Shown: one piece after another, positions 32,050-41,227 of the stretch
Layout: every line of letters starts with the position of its first letter
How positions within the stretch are numbered: the stretch's first letter is position 1
Assembly: GCA_040882285.1 (NCBI GenBank)
Contig: JBBEBQ010000006.1
Span: 1-64,000 of the forward strand
Length of the DNA: 64,000 nucleotides
DNA from: Gemmatimonadaceae bacterium
GTDB lineage: Bacteria > Gemmatimonadota > Gemmatimonadetes > Gemmatimonadales > Gemmatimonadaceae
Direction: 5' to 3'
Notes under the pieces: generated by a model
What the model saw: only the letters and a program-made list of their open reading frames with translations
Database searches by the model: none
What the model was told of the DNA's origin: nothing
Made by a program: the position numbers and the translations under genes

Positions 32050-32754
32050 ATGCGAATAAATCGTGCGCTTGCCCGCGCCGGCGTCGCTTCCCGCAGAGGC
32101 GCCGACGAGCTCATCGCCGCCGGCCGCGTGCTGGTGAACGGTGTCCCGCCGTCCGTCGGTCAGGACGTCGAGCCGGGCCGCGACGTCATCACCGTGGACG
32201 GCAAGCCGATCGGCCCAGCCGTAAAGAACAAGTGGATCGTCCTCAACAAGCCCTCCGGCGTGATGACTACGCGCAGCGATCCACAGGGGCGCCGGACCGT
32301 CTTCGAACTCGTGCAGGACATACCCGGCCTCACCTACGTCGGCCGGCTCGACTACATGACCGAGGGAGTTCTCCTGCTCACCACCGACGGCGAGGCGGCG
32401 AACGCGCTCACGCACCCCAGCAACGAGGTCGAGCGCACGTACGTCGCGACCGTCCGCGGCAATGCCGCCGAAGCGCTCCGCGCCGCGCGGCGGGGGGTCG
32501 AGCTCGAGGACGGCGTAGTGAAGCCGATCGACGTGGCGGCGCGGCCGCTCGGAAACCGGCTGTGGGAGTTCGAGGTTACCATCGCGGAAGGCCGCACGCG
32601 GGAAGTCCGCCGGCTGTGCGCCGCTCTCGACCTCGCGGTGGAGCGGCTGGTGCGGACCCGTTTCGGTCCCGTGAAACTCGGCCGCCTGCCCCCGGGTAAG
32701 ACGCGGGAGCTTACCTCGAAGGAGCGCGACATCATCCAGGCGCTGGCAAGATAA
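32050..32754 (+). CDS. RsuA/RluB-type rRNA pseudouridine synthase
   Basis: 234 residues. An S4 RNA-binding domain (MRINRALARAGVASRRGADE, ~1-60) precedes the RsuA-family catalytic domain. The catalytic Asp is in GRLDYMTEG (~102). FEVTIAEGRTREVRRL is the second conserved block. It isomerises a uridine in 16S or 23S rRNA; RluB-like (23S) seems more likely after scpAB, as in other phyla. Confidence 0.92.
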   Translation: MRINRALARAGVASRRGADELIAAGRVLVNGVPPSVGQDVEPGRDVITVDGKPIGPAVKNKWIVLNKPSGVMTTRSDPQGRRTVFELVQDIPGLTYVGRLDYMTEGVLLLTTDGEAANALTHPSNEVERTYVATVRGNAAEALRAARRGVELEDGVVKPIDVAARPLGNRLWEFEVTIAEGRTREVRRLCAALDLAVERLVRTRFGPVKLGRLPPGKTRELTSKERDIIQALAR

Positions 32755-32809
32755 CGGCGCTATTCCTGCACAGCCGCGGGGGTAACACCACGTTCACCAG
32801 GGGAAACAC

Positions 32810-33817
32810 GTGAGCACTAGCGCAGCGCCGGTAGGGGCCCGCTCCCAGGACACCGCGCCGCCCGCGGGCGACACGGCGATGATCCAGAACGTCATAGCCG
32901 AGGTCGGCAAGCGGGTTGTCGGCCAGAATTACATGGTCGAGCGGCTCATGATCAGCCTGCTCACCGGCGGACACGTGCTGCTGGAAGGCGTCCCCGGCCT
33001 CGCCAAGACGCTGACCGTGCGGACGCTCGCGGAGACGATCAACACGCACTTTCAGCGGATCCAGTTCACCCCCGACCTCCTGCCGGCGGACGTCATCGGG
33101 ACGCAGGTGTACGACCAGTCGAACGGCCAGTTCTCGGTGAAGCAGGGGCCGATCTTCGCGAACATCATCCTCGCCGACGAGATCAACCGCGCGCCGGCGA
33201 AGGTGCAAGCCGCGCTGCTCGAGGCGATGCAGGAGAAGCAGGTCACGATCGGCGGCACGACCTACATCCTCGAGGAGCCGTTCCTCGTGCTGGCGACGCA
33301 GAACCCGATCGAGCAGGAAGGCACGTATCCGCTGCCGGAGGCGCAGGTCGACCGCTTCATGCTCAAGCTGCACATCGGCTATCCGTCGCGCGAGGAGGAG
33401 AAGTTGATCCTGCGCAGGATGGCGGGCGGCGAGCCGATTCCGGTGGGGCACGTCGCCACGCCGCAGCAGATCCTCGCGGCCCGCAAGCGGATCGCCGAGC
33501 TGTACATGGACGCGCGGATCGTGGACTACATCGTGGACATCGTCCACGCCACGAGGTATCCGGCTGAGGCGGGACTGGCGCAGCTCGCCCCGCTGATCGA
33601 GTTCGGCGCGAGCCCGCGCGCGACGCTGTCACTTGCGCAAGCGTCACGCGCGCATGCGTTCCTGCACGGCCGCTCCTTCGTGACGCCGGACGACGTCAAG
33701 GCTATCGCTCCCGATGTGCTGCGCCACCGGGTGCTGACGACGTACGAAGCGGAGGCGGAGGAAGTGACGAGCGACGCAATCGTCGCACGGGTGCTCGAGG
33801 CTATCCGGGCGCCCTGA
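32810..33817 (+). CDS. MoxR-family AAA+ ATPase
   Basis: 335 residues. Walker A is GVPGLAKT (~60), Walker B is LADEINRAPAKVQAALLEAM, sensor 1 is ATQNPIEQEGTYPLPEAQ, all MoxR signatures. MoxR chaperones work with VWA-domain proteins, here encoded directly downstream. It begins the Bat-type operon and overlaps the DUF58 gene by one base. Confidence 0.95.
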   Translation: MSTSAAPVGARSQDTAPPAGDTAMIQNVIAEVGKRVVGQNYMVERLMISLLTGGHVLLEGVPGLAKTLTVRTLAETINTHFQRIQFTPDLLPADVIGTQVYDQSNGQFSVKQGPIFANIILADEINRAPAKVQAALLEAMQEKQVTIGGTTYILEEPFLVLATQNPIEQEGTYPLPEAQVDRFMLKLHIGYPSREEEKLILRRMAGGEPIPVGHVATPQQILAARKRIAELYMDARIVDYIVDIVHATRYPAEAGLAQLAPLIEFGASPRATLSLAQASRAHAFLHGRSFVTPDDVKAIAPDVLRHRVLTTYEAEAEEVTSDAIVARVLEAIRAP

Positions 33818-34848
33818 TGTTTCGCCGTCGCGCGACTGCGGGCGCGATGAAGGTCGATGAGGCGGCTGGACCGGAGGGTCGCAGGCCGCGTCTTAGCGCG
33901 AAGCGCGTAGCGGCCGAAGCACCCTCCAGTCGAGCCGCCTCGCGCACGGAACCCGCGCTCACAACTCCATCCAAAGACATCCTCCGGCAAGTAAAACTGC
34001 TCGAGCTCCGCACGCGCGGGCTCGTCAACTCGCTGTTCGTCGGCGAGTACCGCTCGGTGTTCAAGGGGCAGGGGATGGAGTTCTCCGAGGTGCGCGAGTA
34101 CCAGCCCGGCGACGAGGTGCGCTCGATCGACTGGAACGTCACCGCGCGAATGGGGCGGCCGTACGTCAAGCGCTACATCGAGGAGCGCGAACTGACCGTC
34201 ATGCTCGCCGTCGATCTCTCCGGCTCGGAGCAGTTCGGGACGGTGCGCCGCTTCAAGAGCGAGGCGGCCAGCGAGCTGGCGGCGGTGCTGGCCATGTCCG
34301 CCGTGCGCAACAACGACCGCGTCGGCATCGTGCTCTTCACCGACCGTATCGAGCACGTCGTACCGCCGCGCAAGGGCCGGCGGCACGTGCTCCGCATCAT
34401 CCGCGACCTGCTCGCGTTCGAGCCCGAGGGCACCGGCACCGACATCTCCGGCACGCTCGAGTACGTCTCGCGCATGCTCACGCAGAAGTCGATCATCTTC
34501 GTGGTCTCCGACTTCCTGGCGCCCGGCATCGAGCACCCGCTCAAGCTGCTGGCGCAGCGGCACGACGTCGTCGCCGTCACGATCGAGGATCCCGGCGAGC
34601 GCGATCTACCCGACGTCGGGCTCGCGCGTTTCATCGATCCGGAGACGGGGGAGACGCTGAGCATCGACACCAGCTCCAGCGGCGTCCGCTCCGCGTACGA
34701 GACCGCCGTGTCCGCCGAGCGGGAGGAGCGAAAGCATCTGCTCCGGCGGCTGTCGATCGACGAAATCGCCATCGCCACGCCCGACAACGTCGTGCACCCG
34801 CTGATCAAGTTCTTCCGCACGCGCGAGACGAGGGCCCGCCGCCGGTGA
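33817..34848 (+). CDS. DUF58 protein
   Basis: 343 residues. After a basic, Ala-rich N-terminus (~1-50) comes the DUF58 core: GMEFSEVREYQPGDEVRSID and WNVTARMGRPYVKRY. It then continues into a VWA-like fold with AVDLSGSEQFG as MIDAS-type metal site. Members accompany MoxR in envelope stress or aerotolerance operons. The first ~40 residues are unusual, and a later start (e.g. Met11) is possible. Confidence 0.9.
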   Translation: MFRRRATAGAMKVDEAAGPEGRRPRLSAKRVAAEAPSSRAASRTEPALTTPSKDILRQVKLLELRTRGLVNSLFVGEYRSVFKGQGMEFSEVREYQPGDEVRSIDWNVTARMGRPYVKRYIEERELTVMLAVDLSGSEQFGTVRRFKSEAASELAAVLAMSAVRNNDRVGIVLFTDRIEHVVPPRKGRRHVLRIIRDLLAFEPEGTGTDISGTLEYVSRMLTQKSIIFVVSDFLAPGIEHPLKLLAQRHDVVAVTIEDPGERDLPDVGLARFIDPETGETLSIDTSSSGVRSAYETAVSAEREERKHLLRRLSIDEIAIATPDNVVHPLIKFFRTRETRARRR

Positions 34849-35795
34849 TTGCGCTCGCGGCGGTGCTGCTGTTGCAGGCGGGCGCGGCGCGGCCGGTCGC
34901 GCCGGTCACGGTCCCTGTCCGGATCGGCGTGCAGATCGATCCCGACACCGTCACCGTGGGCGAGCGCTTCACGGTCATCGTCCGGGTTCGCGCGCCGGCC
35001 GGCTCCACGATCGAGTTCCCCGTCAGCACCGATTCCGCGGCCAATGTCGATCTCGCCGCCGACGCAGCCGTCGCCGAGCCGCGGCTCCTGCCTGCTCCGG
35101 CGGGCTCGCCCGGCGAGATGGAGCAGGTGGCCGGCTACCGCATGGCGGCGTGGGACATCGAGGCCCAGCCGCTCGGGCTCGGCGACGTCATCGTTCGCTC
35201 CGGGATCGCGGAGCGCAGGATATCGCTCGCGTCCTACACCGTCTTCGTGCGGAGCGTGCTCCCGGCCGACACCACACTGCACGTGCCGAAGCCGGCGCGG
35301 GACGTCCTCCCGTTCGCCTATCCATGGTGGCTCAAGTGGCTGCTGCTCGCGCTGGGGATTCTGCTGGCGGCTTTGCTGGCGTGGTGGCTCTGGCGCGTGT
35401 ACCAGCGCTGGAAGAACCGGCCGATCCATCCGGCCGCGCTCGCGCAGCGCGAGTTCTTCCGGATCGAGAAGCTCGGTCTGCCCGACAGGGACGAGGGCGC
35501 GCTGCACGTCGCGCTGATGGTGGACGTGCTGCGGAATTATCTCGCGGCGCGCGTCGCTGGAGTCCGCGCGTCGCACACCACCCGGGAGCTGGTGGCCGCC
35601 GCGCGCGCGAGCGGCGCGCTCGATCCGGAGTGGAGTGCCGGGCTGGCGGAGCTGCTGCACCAGGCCGATCTGGCCAAGTTCGCCGCGTGGCGCGTGGACG
35701 CGGCTCAGGCTCGCGAGCTGGGCGCGGCCGCCCGCGCCGTGGTCGAGCGCGTCGAGAACAGGTTCGTGGAGCAGGAGAAGCGGAAGGCCGCATGA
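34845..35795 (+). CDS. BatD/DUF4381-like membrane protein
   Basis: 316 residues from GTG 34845, in GTGA overlap with the DUF58 gene. A signal-like hydrophobic start, a beta-rich extracytoplasmic part (VRIGVQIDPDTVTVGERFTV), one membrane span (WLKWLLLALGILLAALLAWW, ~163-182), then a cytoplasmic helical tail. This is the plan of BatD/oxygen-tolerance proteins. Confidence 0.78.
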   Translation: MIALAAVLLLQAGAARPVAPVTVPVRIGVQIDPDTVTVGERFTVIVRVRAPAGSTIEFPVSTDSAANVDLAADAAVAEPRLLPAPAGSPGEMEQVAGYRMAAWDIEAQPLGLGDVIVRSGIAERRISLASYTVFVRSVLPADTTLHVPKPARDVLPFAYPWWLKWLLLALGILLAALLAWWLWRVYQRWKNRPIHPAALAQREFFRIEKLGLPDRDEGALHVALMVDVLRNYLAARVAGVRASHTTRELVAAARASGALDPEWSAGLAELLHQADLAKFAAWRVDAAQARELGAAARAVVERVENRFVEQEKRKAA

Positions 35796-36781
35796 CCTTC
35801 GATTCCCTCCAGCTCTATACGCCGTGGGCGCTCGCGCTCCTCCTGCTTCTCCCGCTCTGGTGGATCCTGCGGCGCCGCCGCCGTCCGTCGGCGATCGCGT
35901 TCTCCCGGACGGGCGTGCTCGCCCAGGGACCGCGCACCGGCGAGCGGATCACGCGGACGATGTTCATCCTGCGGAACGTCGCGCTCGCCGCGCTCGTCCT
36001 CGCGCTCGCGCGGCCGCGCTCCACCGCGCGGGTGGAGAACGTCACCAGCGAGGGAATCAACATCGCGCTCGCCGTGGACCTCTCCAGCTCGATGCTGGCC
36101 GAGGATTTTCGGCCACAGAATCGACTCGCCGTCGCCAAGTCCAGGCTCAAGGAGTTCATCGCCGCGCGCGAGTCCGACCGCATCGCGCTGGTGGCGTTCG
36201 CCGGCGAAGCGCTCACGCAGGTGCCGTTGACCACGGACTATCCGATCCTCATGCAGGCCGTGGACAACCTCCAGGCCGGGCAATTGGAGGACGGTACGGC
36301 GATCGGACTCGGCATCGCCACCGCTGCGAACCGGCTGCGCGACGCGCCGGGTCGCTCGCGCGTGATGATCGTGATGACCGACGGCGTCAACAACCGCGGG
36401 AGCATCGACCCGCGGACCGCGGCGCGCGCGGCGAGCGTGTACGGCATCAAGATCTACACGATCGGAGTCGGCACCGTCGGGCTGGCGCCGGTTCCCGTGG
36501 GACGCGGACCGGCCGGGCTGCGCTACGAGCTGCAGCCCGTGCGCATCGACGAGGTGCTGCTGAGCGAAGTCGCGCGGATGACGGGTGGCCGCTATTTCCG
36601 CGCGCGCGACGCAGCCGCGCTGCGGCGGATATACGAGCAGATCGATCTGCTGGAGCGGACCACCGTGCAGTCGCGGTCGTACGTGCGGTACAGCGAGCTG
36701 TTCCGCATGCCGCTGGGTCTCGGTCTGCTCGCGCTGCTGGGCGAGCTTGCGCTGCTCGCGCGGAGGGCGCCGATTCCATGA
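35792..36781 (+). CDS. batA: BatA-type VWA protein
   Basis: 329 residues. Two N-terminal spans (ALALLLLLPLWWIL, FILRNVALAALVLALA) flank a basic loop, then a von Willebrand A domain with MIDAS AVDLSSSM (~92) and MTDGVNN. A C-terminal span (GLGLLALLGELALLA) closes it. A membrane-anchored metal-binding VWA partner of MoxR. Overlaps both neighbours by ATGA. Confidence 0.88.
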   Translation: MTFDSLQLYTPWALALLLLLPLWWILRRRRRPSAIAFSRTGVLAQGPRTGERITRTMFILRNVALAALVLALARPRSTARVENVTSEGINIALAVDLSSSMLAEDFRPQNRLAVAKSRLKEFIAARESDRIALVAFAGEALTQVPLTTDYPILMQAVDNLQAGQLEDGTAIGLGIATAANRLRDAPGRSRVMIVMTDGVNNRGSIDPRTAARAASVYGIKIYTIGVGTVGLAPVPVGRGPAGLRYELQPVRIDEVLLSEVARMTGGRYFRARDAAALRRIYEQIDLLERTTVQSRSYVRYSELFRMPLGLGLLALLGELALLARRAPIP

Positions 36782-38466
36782 TGCCCGTCCTTTTCCAGTA
36801 CCAGTGGGCGCTCGCCCTCGCGGCTGTCGTCACTGCCCTCACCGCGTGGCTGCTGATCCACGCCCGCAGGCGGCGCGACGCCCGGCTCGCCCGGCTCGGA
36901 ACCCCGGAGATGATCGAGCGGCTCGCCCCGGGCGCGCTGCTCCGGCAGTCGCGGCTCCGCATCGTCATCGGCACGATCGCGGTTCTCCTCGCGGGACTCG
37001 CGTTCGCCGGACCCCGCTGGGGATTCGAGCGCACGGTCGTGCGCCAGAGCGGCATCGATCTCGTGCTCGCCCTCGACGCCTCGGCCTCCATGCTCGCCAC
37101 CGACGAAGCGCCGAGCAGGCTTGAGGCGATGAAGCGCGAAGTTCGCCGGCTGCGCGCGAGCGGGCGCGGCAACCGCGTCGCTTTGATCGCCTTCGCGGGG
37201 CGCAGCTACGTGCTCACCCCGCTCACGATCGACGACGGTGGTCTCGATCTCTTCCTCGACAACCTCGATCCGAGCGTCGTCGGCCAGGCGGGGAGTGCGC
37301 TGGCGCCGCCGCTGCGGCAGGCGACGGCGCTCCTGTCGCTCAGTAGATCGTCGGCGGACAAGGCGGTGGTGCTGATGAGCGACGGCGAGGGATTCGAGGA
37401 CGCCGCGGCGGTCGTCGATGCCGCCGAGAAAGCGCGCGAGGCCGGGATCGCGGTGATCACGATGGGCTTCGGCACGCGGCAGGGATCGACGATCCCTGTG
37501 CGCGAGGACGGCCGTATCGTACTCAAGCGGGACGAGGCCGGCGCGGTAGTGACGACGCGGTACGAGCCCGCACTGCTGCAGGAAGCGGCGCGCGTGGCGC
37601 GCGGCACGTTCATCCCGCCGGACGCGGACGACCGGGTCGCCGCGGCGGTGCAGGCGCTGGCGACGTTGAAGGCGGAGCAGCGCAGCGTCGAGAACAGGGA
37701 GAATCTCGCGCACCGCTACCAGCTCTTCCTGCTCCCCGCGTTTCTGCTGCTCATGCTCGACGCGCTGTTGCCCGCGCTCGCCCGCCGGCGGCGCCGGCTG
37801 CGCACGTTCGTCTCGAACCTGCCCGAGCGGGTGCGGCCCCGGGGATTCAGCGCCGGCAAGACTCCCGCGCGCGCTCGCGCGGCGGGCACGGCCGGAGCCG
37901 CCGCGATGCTGCTGCTGCTCGCGGGGTGCCGCCAGCTCTTTCCCGATCCGACGCTCGACAACTACAACGCCGGCACCCAGGCGCTGCAGGCCGACTCGCT
38001 CGAGCGGGCGGAGCGGCTCCTGCGGATGGTGCTGGACAGCCAGCGCGACGAGATCGCGTGGCGCGGCGAGTTCAACATCGGCCTGGCTCACTTGCAGCGC
38101 GGGCTCGCGCTGCGGGGTGATTCCGCGGATCCGCCGCTGGACAGCGCGCTGGTCCACTACAGGATCGCGCTCAAGCGTCGGCCGGACGTGTTCGACGCGA
38201 AGTGGAACTACGAGCTGGCGCTCCGCGAGCGTGAGGGCGGAGGCGGAGGCGGGGGCGGTGGTGGAGGCGGTGGCGGCGGTGGCGCGGCGACGCCCCAGCC
38301 GGATCCGGCGCAGGGTCAGCCTACTATCGCGCCGCGCCCGCGCAACGGCCTGAATGTCGATCAGGCGAGCGGGATCCTCGACGCCGCGGCCGAGGAGGAG
38401 CAGGACGTGCAGGGCGACAAGACCCGGCGGAGCGTGCCGCAGGCGCCAAGAGGGAAGGACTGGTAG
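36778..38466 (+). CDS. BatB VWA protein fused to BatC-like TPR domain
   Basis: 562 residues. Residues 1-335 match BatB: two N-terminal spans, MIDAS ALDASASM and MSDGEGFED, then a C-terminal span near LFLLPAFLLLMLDALLPALA. After a basic linker a second signal-like segment (AAAMLLLLAGC, ~375) with a lipobox leads into TPR-like helices (NYNAGTQALQADSLERAERL). An uninterrupted run of Gly codons follows (38238-38282), then a polar tail. BatB and BatC are normally separate genes; here one open frame joins them. Confidence 0.82.
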   Translation: MMPVLFQYQWALALAAVVTALTAWLLIHARRRRDARLARLGTPEMIERLAPGALLRQSRLRIVIGTIAVLLAGLAFAGPRWGFERTVVRQSGIDLVLALDASASMLATDEAPSRLEAMKREVRRLRASGRGNRVALIAFAGRSYVLTPLTIDDGGLDLFLDNLDPSVVGQAGSALAPPLRQATALLSLSRSSADKAVVLMSDGEGFEDAAAVVDAAEKAREAGIAVITMGFGTRQGSTIPVREDGRIVLKRDEAGAVVTTRYEPALLQEAARVARGTFIPPDADDRVAAAVQALATLKAEQRSVENRENLAHRYQLFLLPAFLLLMLDALLPALARRRRRLRTFVSNLPERVRPRGFSAGKTPARARAAGTAGAAAMLLLLAGCRQLFPDPTLDNYNAGTQALQADSLERAERLLRMVLDSQRDEIAWRGEFNIGLAHLQRGLALRGDSADPPLDSALVHYRIALKRRPDVFDAKWNYELALREREGGGGGGGGGGGGGGGGAATPQPDPAQGQPTIAPRPRNGLNVDQASGILDAAAEEEQDVQGDKTRRSVPQAPRGKDW

Positions 38467-38471
38467 AAGCA

Positions 38472-38557
38472 GCTATTGGCCATTGGCTATTGGCTATTAG
38501 CCAAGAATGTCCACCGTTGCCGTCTTGCCAATAGCCAACAGCCAATAGCCAACAGCG
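38472..38557. repeat. Heptamer-phased inverted repeat upstream of mutL
   Basis: Left arm GCTATTG GCCATTG GCTATTG GCTATTA GCCAAGA (38472-38506); right arm TCTTGCC AATAGCC AACAGCC AATAGCC AACAGCG (38523-38557). The arms are complementary with few mismatches around a 16-base loop. It fills the whole gap between the bat operon and mutL. Confidence 0.85.
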
Positions 38558-38568
38558 TAGTTTTCAGC

Positions 38569-40329
38569 GTGCCCACAATCGCCATTCTCCCCGGCGCCGT
38601 CGCCGACCAGATCGCCGCCGGCGAGGTCGTCGAGCGGCCGGCGTCCGTCGTCAAGGAGCTCGTGGAGAATGCGCTCGACGCCGGCGCGACCACCGTCGAC
38701 GTCACCGTGCAGGACGGGGGGCGCGCGCTCATCTGCGTGGCCGACGACGGCAGCGGCATGGACCGCGACGACGTCCTGCTCGCGCTCGAGCGGCACGGCA
38801 CGTCGAAGATCAGAACGGCTGCCGATCTCGTCGGCGTCGCCACCTTCGGCTTCCGGGGCGAGGCGCTCCCCGCGATCAGCTCCGTGTCGGAGCTGCTGCT
38901 CGAGAGCTGCACCGCGGGCGGGAAAGGGCTCGAGGTCAGGACCGCCGCGGGCGAGGTGCTCGGCGTGGCCGATGTGGCGCGTCGGCCGGGCACGACGGTC
39001 ACCGTCTCGCGCCTCTTCTACAACGTGCCGGCGCGGCAGAAATTCCTGCGCGGCGCGCGCTCCGAGTGGCGCGCGATCGCGGAGACGATGAGCAACATGG
39101 CGCTGGCGCGCCGCGACGTGCGCTTCACGCTCACGCACGACGGCAAGCAGGCGATGAGTGTCCCGCCCGCGACGGATCTGCGTGAGCGGCTCGCCGCGCT
39201 GTACGGCGCCGATTACGCCGCGTCGCTGGTGCAGGTGGAGGATCTCGCGGGCGCCATGCACACGAGCGGGCTGGTGGAGAAGCCCGCGGACGTCGGCACC
39301 AGGACGCGCCGGATATTCATCACGATCAACGGCCGCGTCATCCGCGACCACGGCCTCGTGCGCGCCGCGGAAGCGGCCTACCGCAACACCATCCCGCCGG
39401 GAGTGCGGCCGTCGCTCTTTCTCGACGTGGTGCTGCCCGCCGACCTCGTGGACGTGAACGTTCACCCCGCCAAGGCGGAGGTGCGCTTCCGCGACCGGTG
39501 GCCGGTCGAGCGCGCGGTCGAAGCCGCGGTGCGCCGCGCCCTCGGCAACTGGGACAGCTCGGCTTCGCTCGGCCCGCGCGCGTACAACCCGGGCTGGAAT
39601 TCCTTTCAGGCGGCCGCGCGGGCGGACGCCGCGCTCAACGATGCGGGCGGGTTGTCGCTCGAGTTCACCGCGTCGCCGGCGCACGCCGGGAACGGCACGC
39701 CCGCGTTCGAGGTTGCCGGGGAGAGTGCGGCGGACGAGGCCGTTGCCGCCGACGATTACGTCCCGCCGCTGTTTCAGCTGCATCGGACCTACGTCACGTT
39801 CGAGCATGACGGCAGCGGCCTGGTGCTGATCGACCAGCACGCGGCGCACGAGCGGATCCTGTACGAGCGGTTCCTGAGCGCGCTCGAGAGCGGCGGCTCG
39901 CCGTCGCAGCGGCTGCTCTTTCCCATCACGCTGCACGTCGGCGGCCCCGAGATCGAGGCGTTCGAGGAGAACCGCGAGTATCTGGAGAAGATCGGCTTCG
40001 AGGTAGAGCTGTTCGGCGGGAACACGCTGCTGGTGCACAGCGTGCCGGCTCCGCATCCGCGCTTCGACGCCGAGCGCTGCCTGCGCGAGACGCTCACGGC
40101 GCTGACCGGCGATCGCGCGCCGGGCAACATCGCGCGGCACGAGCGGCTGCTGGCGACGGTCGCGTGCAAGGCGGCCGTCAAGGGCGGCGACGTGCTCGCG
40201 CCGGACGAGATGCGCGCGCTGTTCCTCGCGCTGCGTGACACGAAGCTCCCGGCGCACGACGTACACGGACGCGCCACGATCGTCCGAATCGCCTGGGATG
40301 AGCTGGAGCGCCGCTTTGGCCGGCGATAG
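38569..40329 (+). CDS. mutL: DNA mismatch repair protein MutL
   Basis: 586 residues from GTG 38569; the open frame runs back through the heptamer repeat, but MutL homology begins at PTIAILPG. The GHKL ATPase has ELVENALDAGA, DDGSGM, and GFRGEALPAIS. The C-terminal domain carries DQHAAHERILYE, which satisfies the DQHA(x)2E(x)4E nicking-endonuclease motif, so strand discrimination here likely uses MutL's own nuclease and not MutH. It overlaps miaA by 32 bases. Confidence 0.95.
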   Translation: MPTIAILPGAVADQIAAGEVVERPASVVKELVENALDAGATTVDVTVQDGGRALICVADDGSGMDRDDVLLALERHGTSKIRTAADLVGVATFGFRGEALPAISSVSELLLESCTAGGKGLEVRTAAGEVLGVADVARRPGTTVTVSRLFYNVPARQKFLRGARSEWRAIAETMSNMALARRDVRFTLTHDGKQAMSVPPATDLRERLAALYGADYAASLVQVEDLAGAMHTSGLVEKPADVGTRTRRIFITINGRVIRDHGLVRAAEAAYRNTIPPGVRPSLFLDVVLPADLVDVNVHPAKAEVRFRDRWPVERAVEAAVRRALGNWDSSASLGPRAYNPGWNSFQAAARADAALNDAGGLSLEFTASPAHAGNGTPAFEVAGESAADEAVAADDYVPPLFQLHRTYVTFEHDGSGLVLIDQHAAHERILYERFLSALESGGSPSQRLLFPITLHVGGPEIEAFEENREYLEKIGFEVELFGGNTLLVHSVPAPHPRFDAERCLRETLTALTGDRAPGNIARHERLLATVACKAAVKGGDVLAPDEMRALFLALRDTKLPAHDVHGRATIVRIAWDELERRFGRR

Positions 40330-41227
40330 CCTGCGCATAATCTGCGGCCCCACCGCCGCGGGCAAGTCATCGATCGCGCTCGAGCTGGCCGAGCGGCACG
40401 GCGCCGACATCATCTCCGCCGACTCGCGGCAGATCTACAAGCGCTTCGACATCGGCACTGCCAAGCCGACCACGGGCGAGCGAAATCGGGTGCAGCACTT
40501 CGGCGTGGACATCATCGATCCGGCCGAGCGCTACTCGGCGGCGCGCTGGGCGCGCGACGCCGACGAATGGATCGCGGAGTGCGAGGCCGCGGGGAGGATT
40601 CCGCTCGTGGTCGGCGGCACCGGCTTCTACATCCGCGCCCTGGTGGAGCCGCTGGCCGACTCGCCCGTGTTCGACACCGCCCAGCGGCTCACCATCGGCT
40701 CCGAGCTCGATCAGCTCAGTACCGAGGACCTGCGCCGCTGGTGCCTGCTGCTCGATCCCGCGCGCGCCGACCTCGGCCGCGCGCAGCTCTTGCGCGCCAT
40801 CGAGACCGCGCTGCTGTCGGGCAAGCGGCTGAGCGAGTTCCACGCGGCCGCGCCGCGGCTGCAGCCCCGGCGCGCGAAGTTCCTCGTCGTCGACCGCGGC
40901 GCCGAGCTGCAGGAGAGCATCGCGCGGAGAATCGACGCGATGTTCGAGGCGGGATGGTTGGACGAGGTCCGCCGGCTCGAGAGCGACGTCGCGCCGTCGG
41001 CGCCCGCGTGGATGTCATCGGGCTATTCCACCGTGCGCGCGCTGGCGCGCGGTGAGATAGACTTCGACGCCGCAAGGGAGAAGATCCTGATCGAGACGCG
41101 GCAATACGCCAAGCGGCAGCGGACCTGGTTCCGGCATCAGATCGGTGGAACGACCGTGACCCGCGTGGACGCGGGCTCGCCGGACGCGCGCCGGATCATC
41201 GAGGAATGGTGGAGCAACGGCGCATGA
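40298..41227 (+). CDS. miaA: tRNA dimethylallyltransferase
   Basis: 309 residues from ATG 40298 (TTG 40316 with GGAG upstream is an alternative). P-loop GPTAAGKS, then ISADSRQIYKRFDIGTAKPT and LVVGGTGFYIRAL, all MiaA signatures. Adds a dimethylallyl group to A37 of tRNAs reading U-starting codons. The mutL-miaA order is widely conserved. Stop overlaps bshA by ATGA. Confidence 0.94.
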   Translation: MSWSAALAGDSLRIICGPTAAGKSSIALELAERHGADIISADSRQIYKRFDIGTAKPTTGERNRVQHFGVDIIDPAERYSAARWARDADEWIAECEAAGRIPLVVGGTGFYIRALVEPLADSPVFDTAQRLTIGSELDQLSTEDLRRWCLLLDPARADLGRAQLLRAIETALLSGKRLSEFHAAAPRLQPRRAKFLVVDRGAELQESIARRIDAMFEAGWLDEVRRLESDVAPSAPAWMSSGYSTVRALARGEIDFDAAREKILIETRQYAKRQRTWFRHQIGGTTVTRVDAGSPDARRIIEEWWSNGA

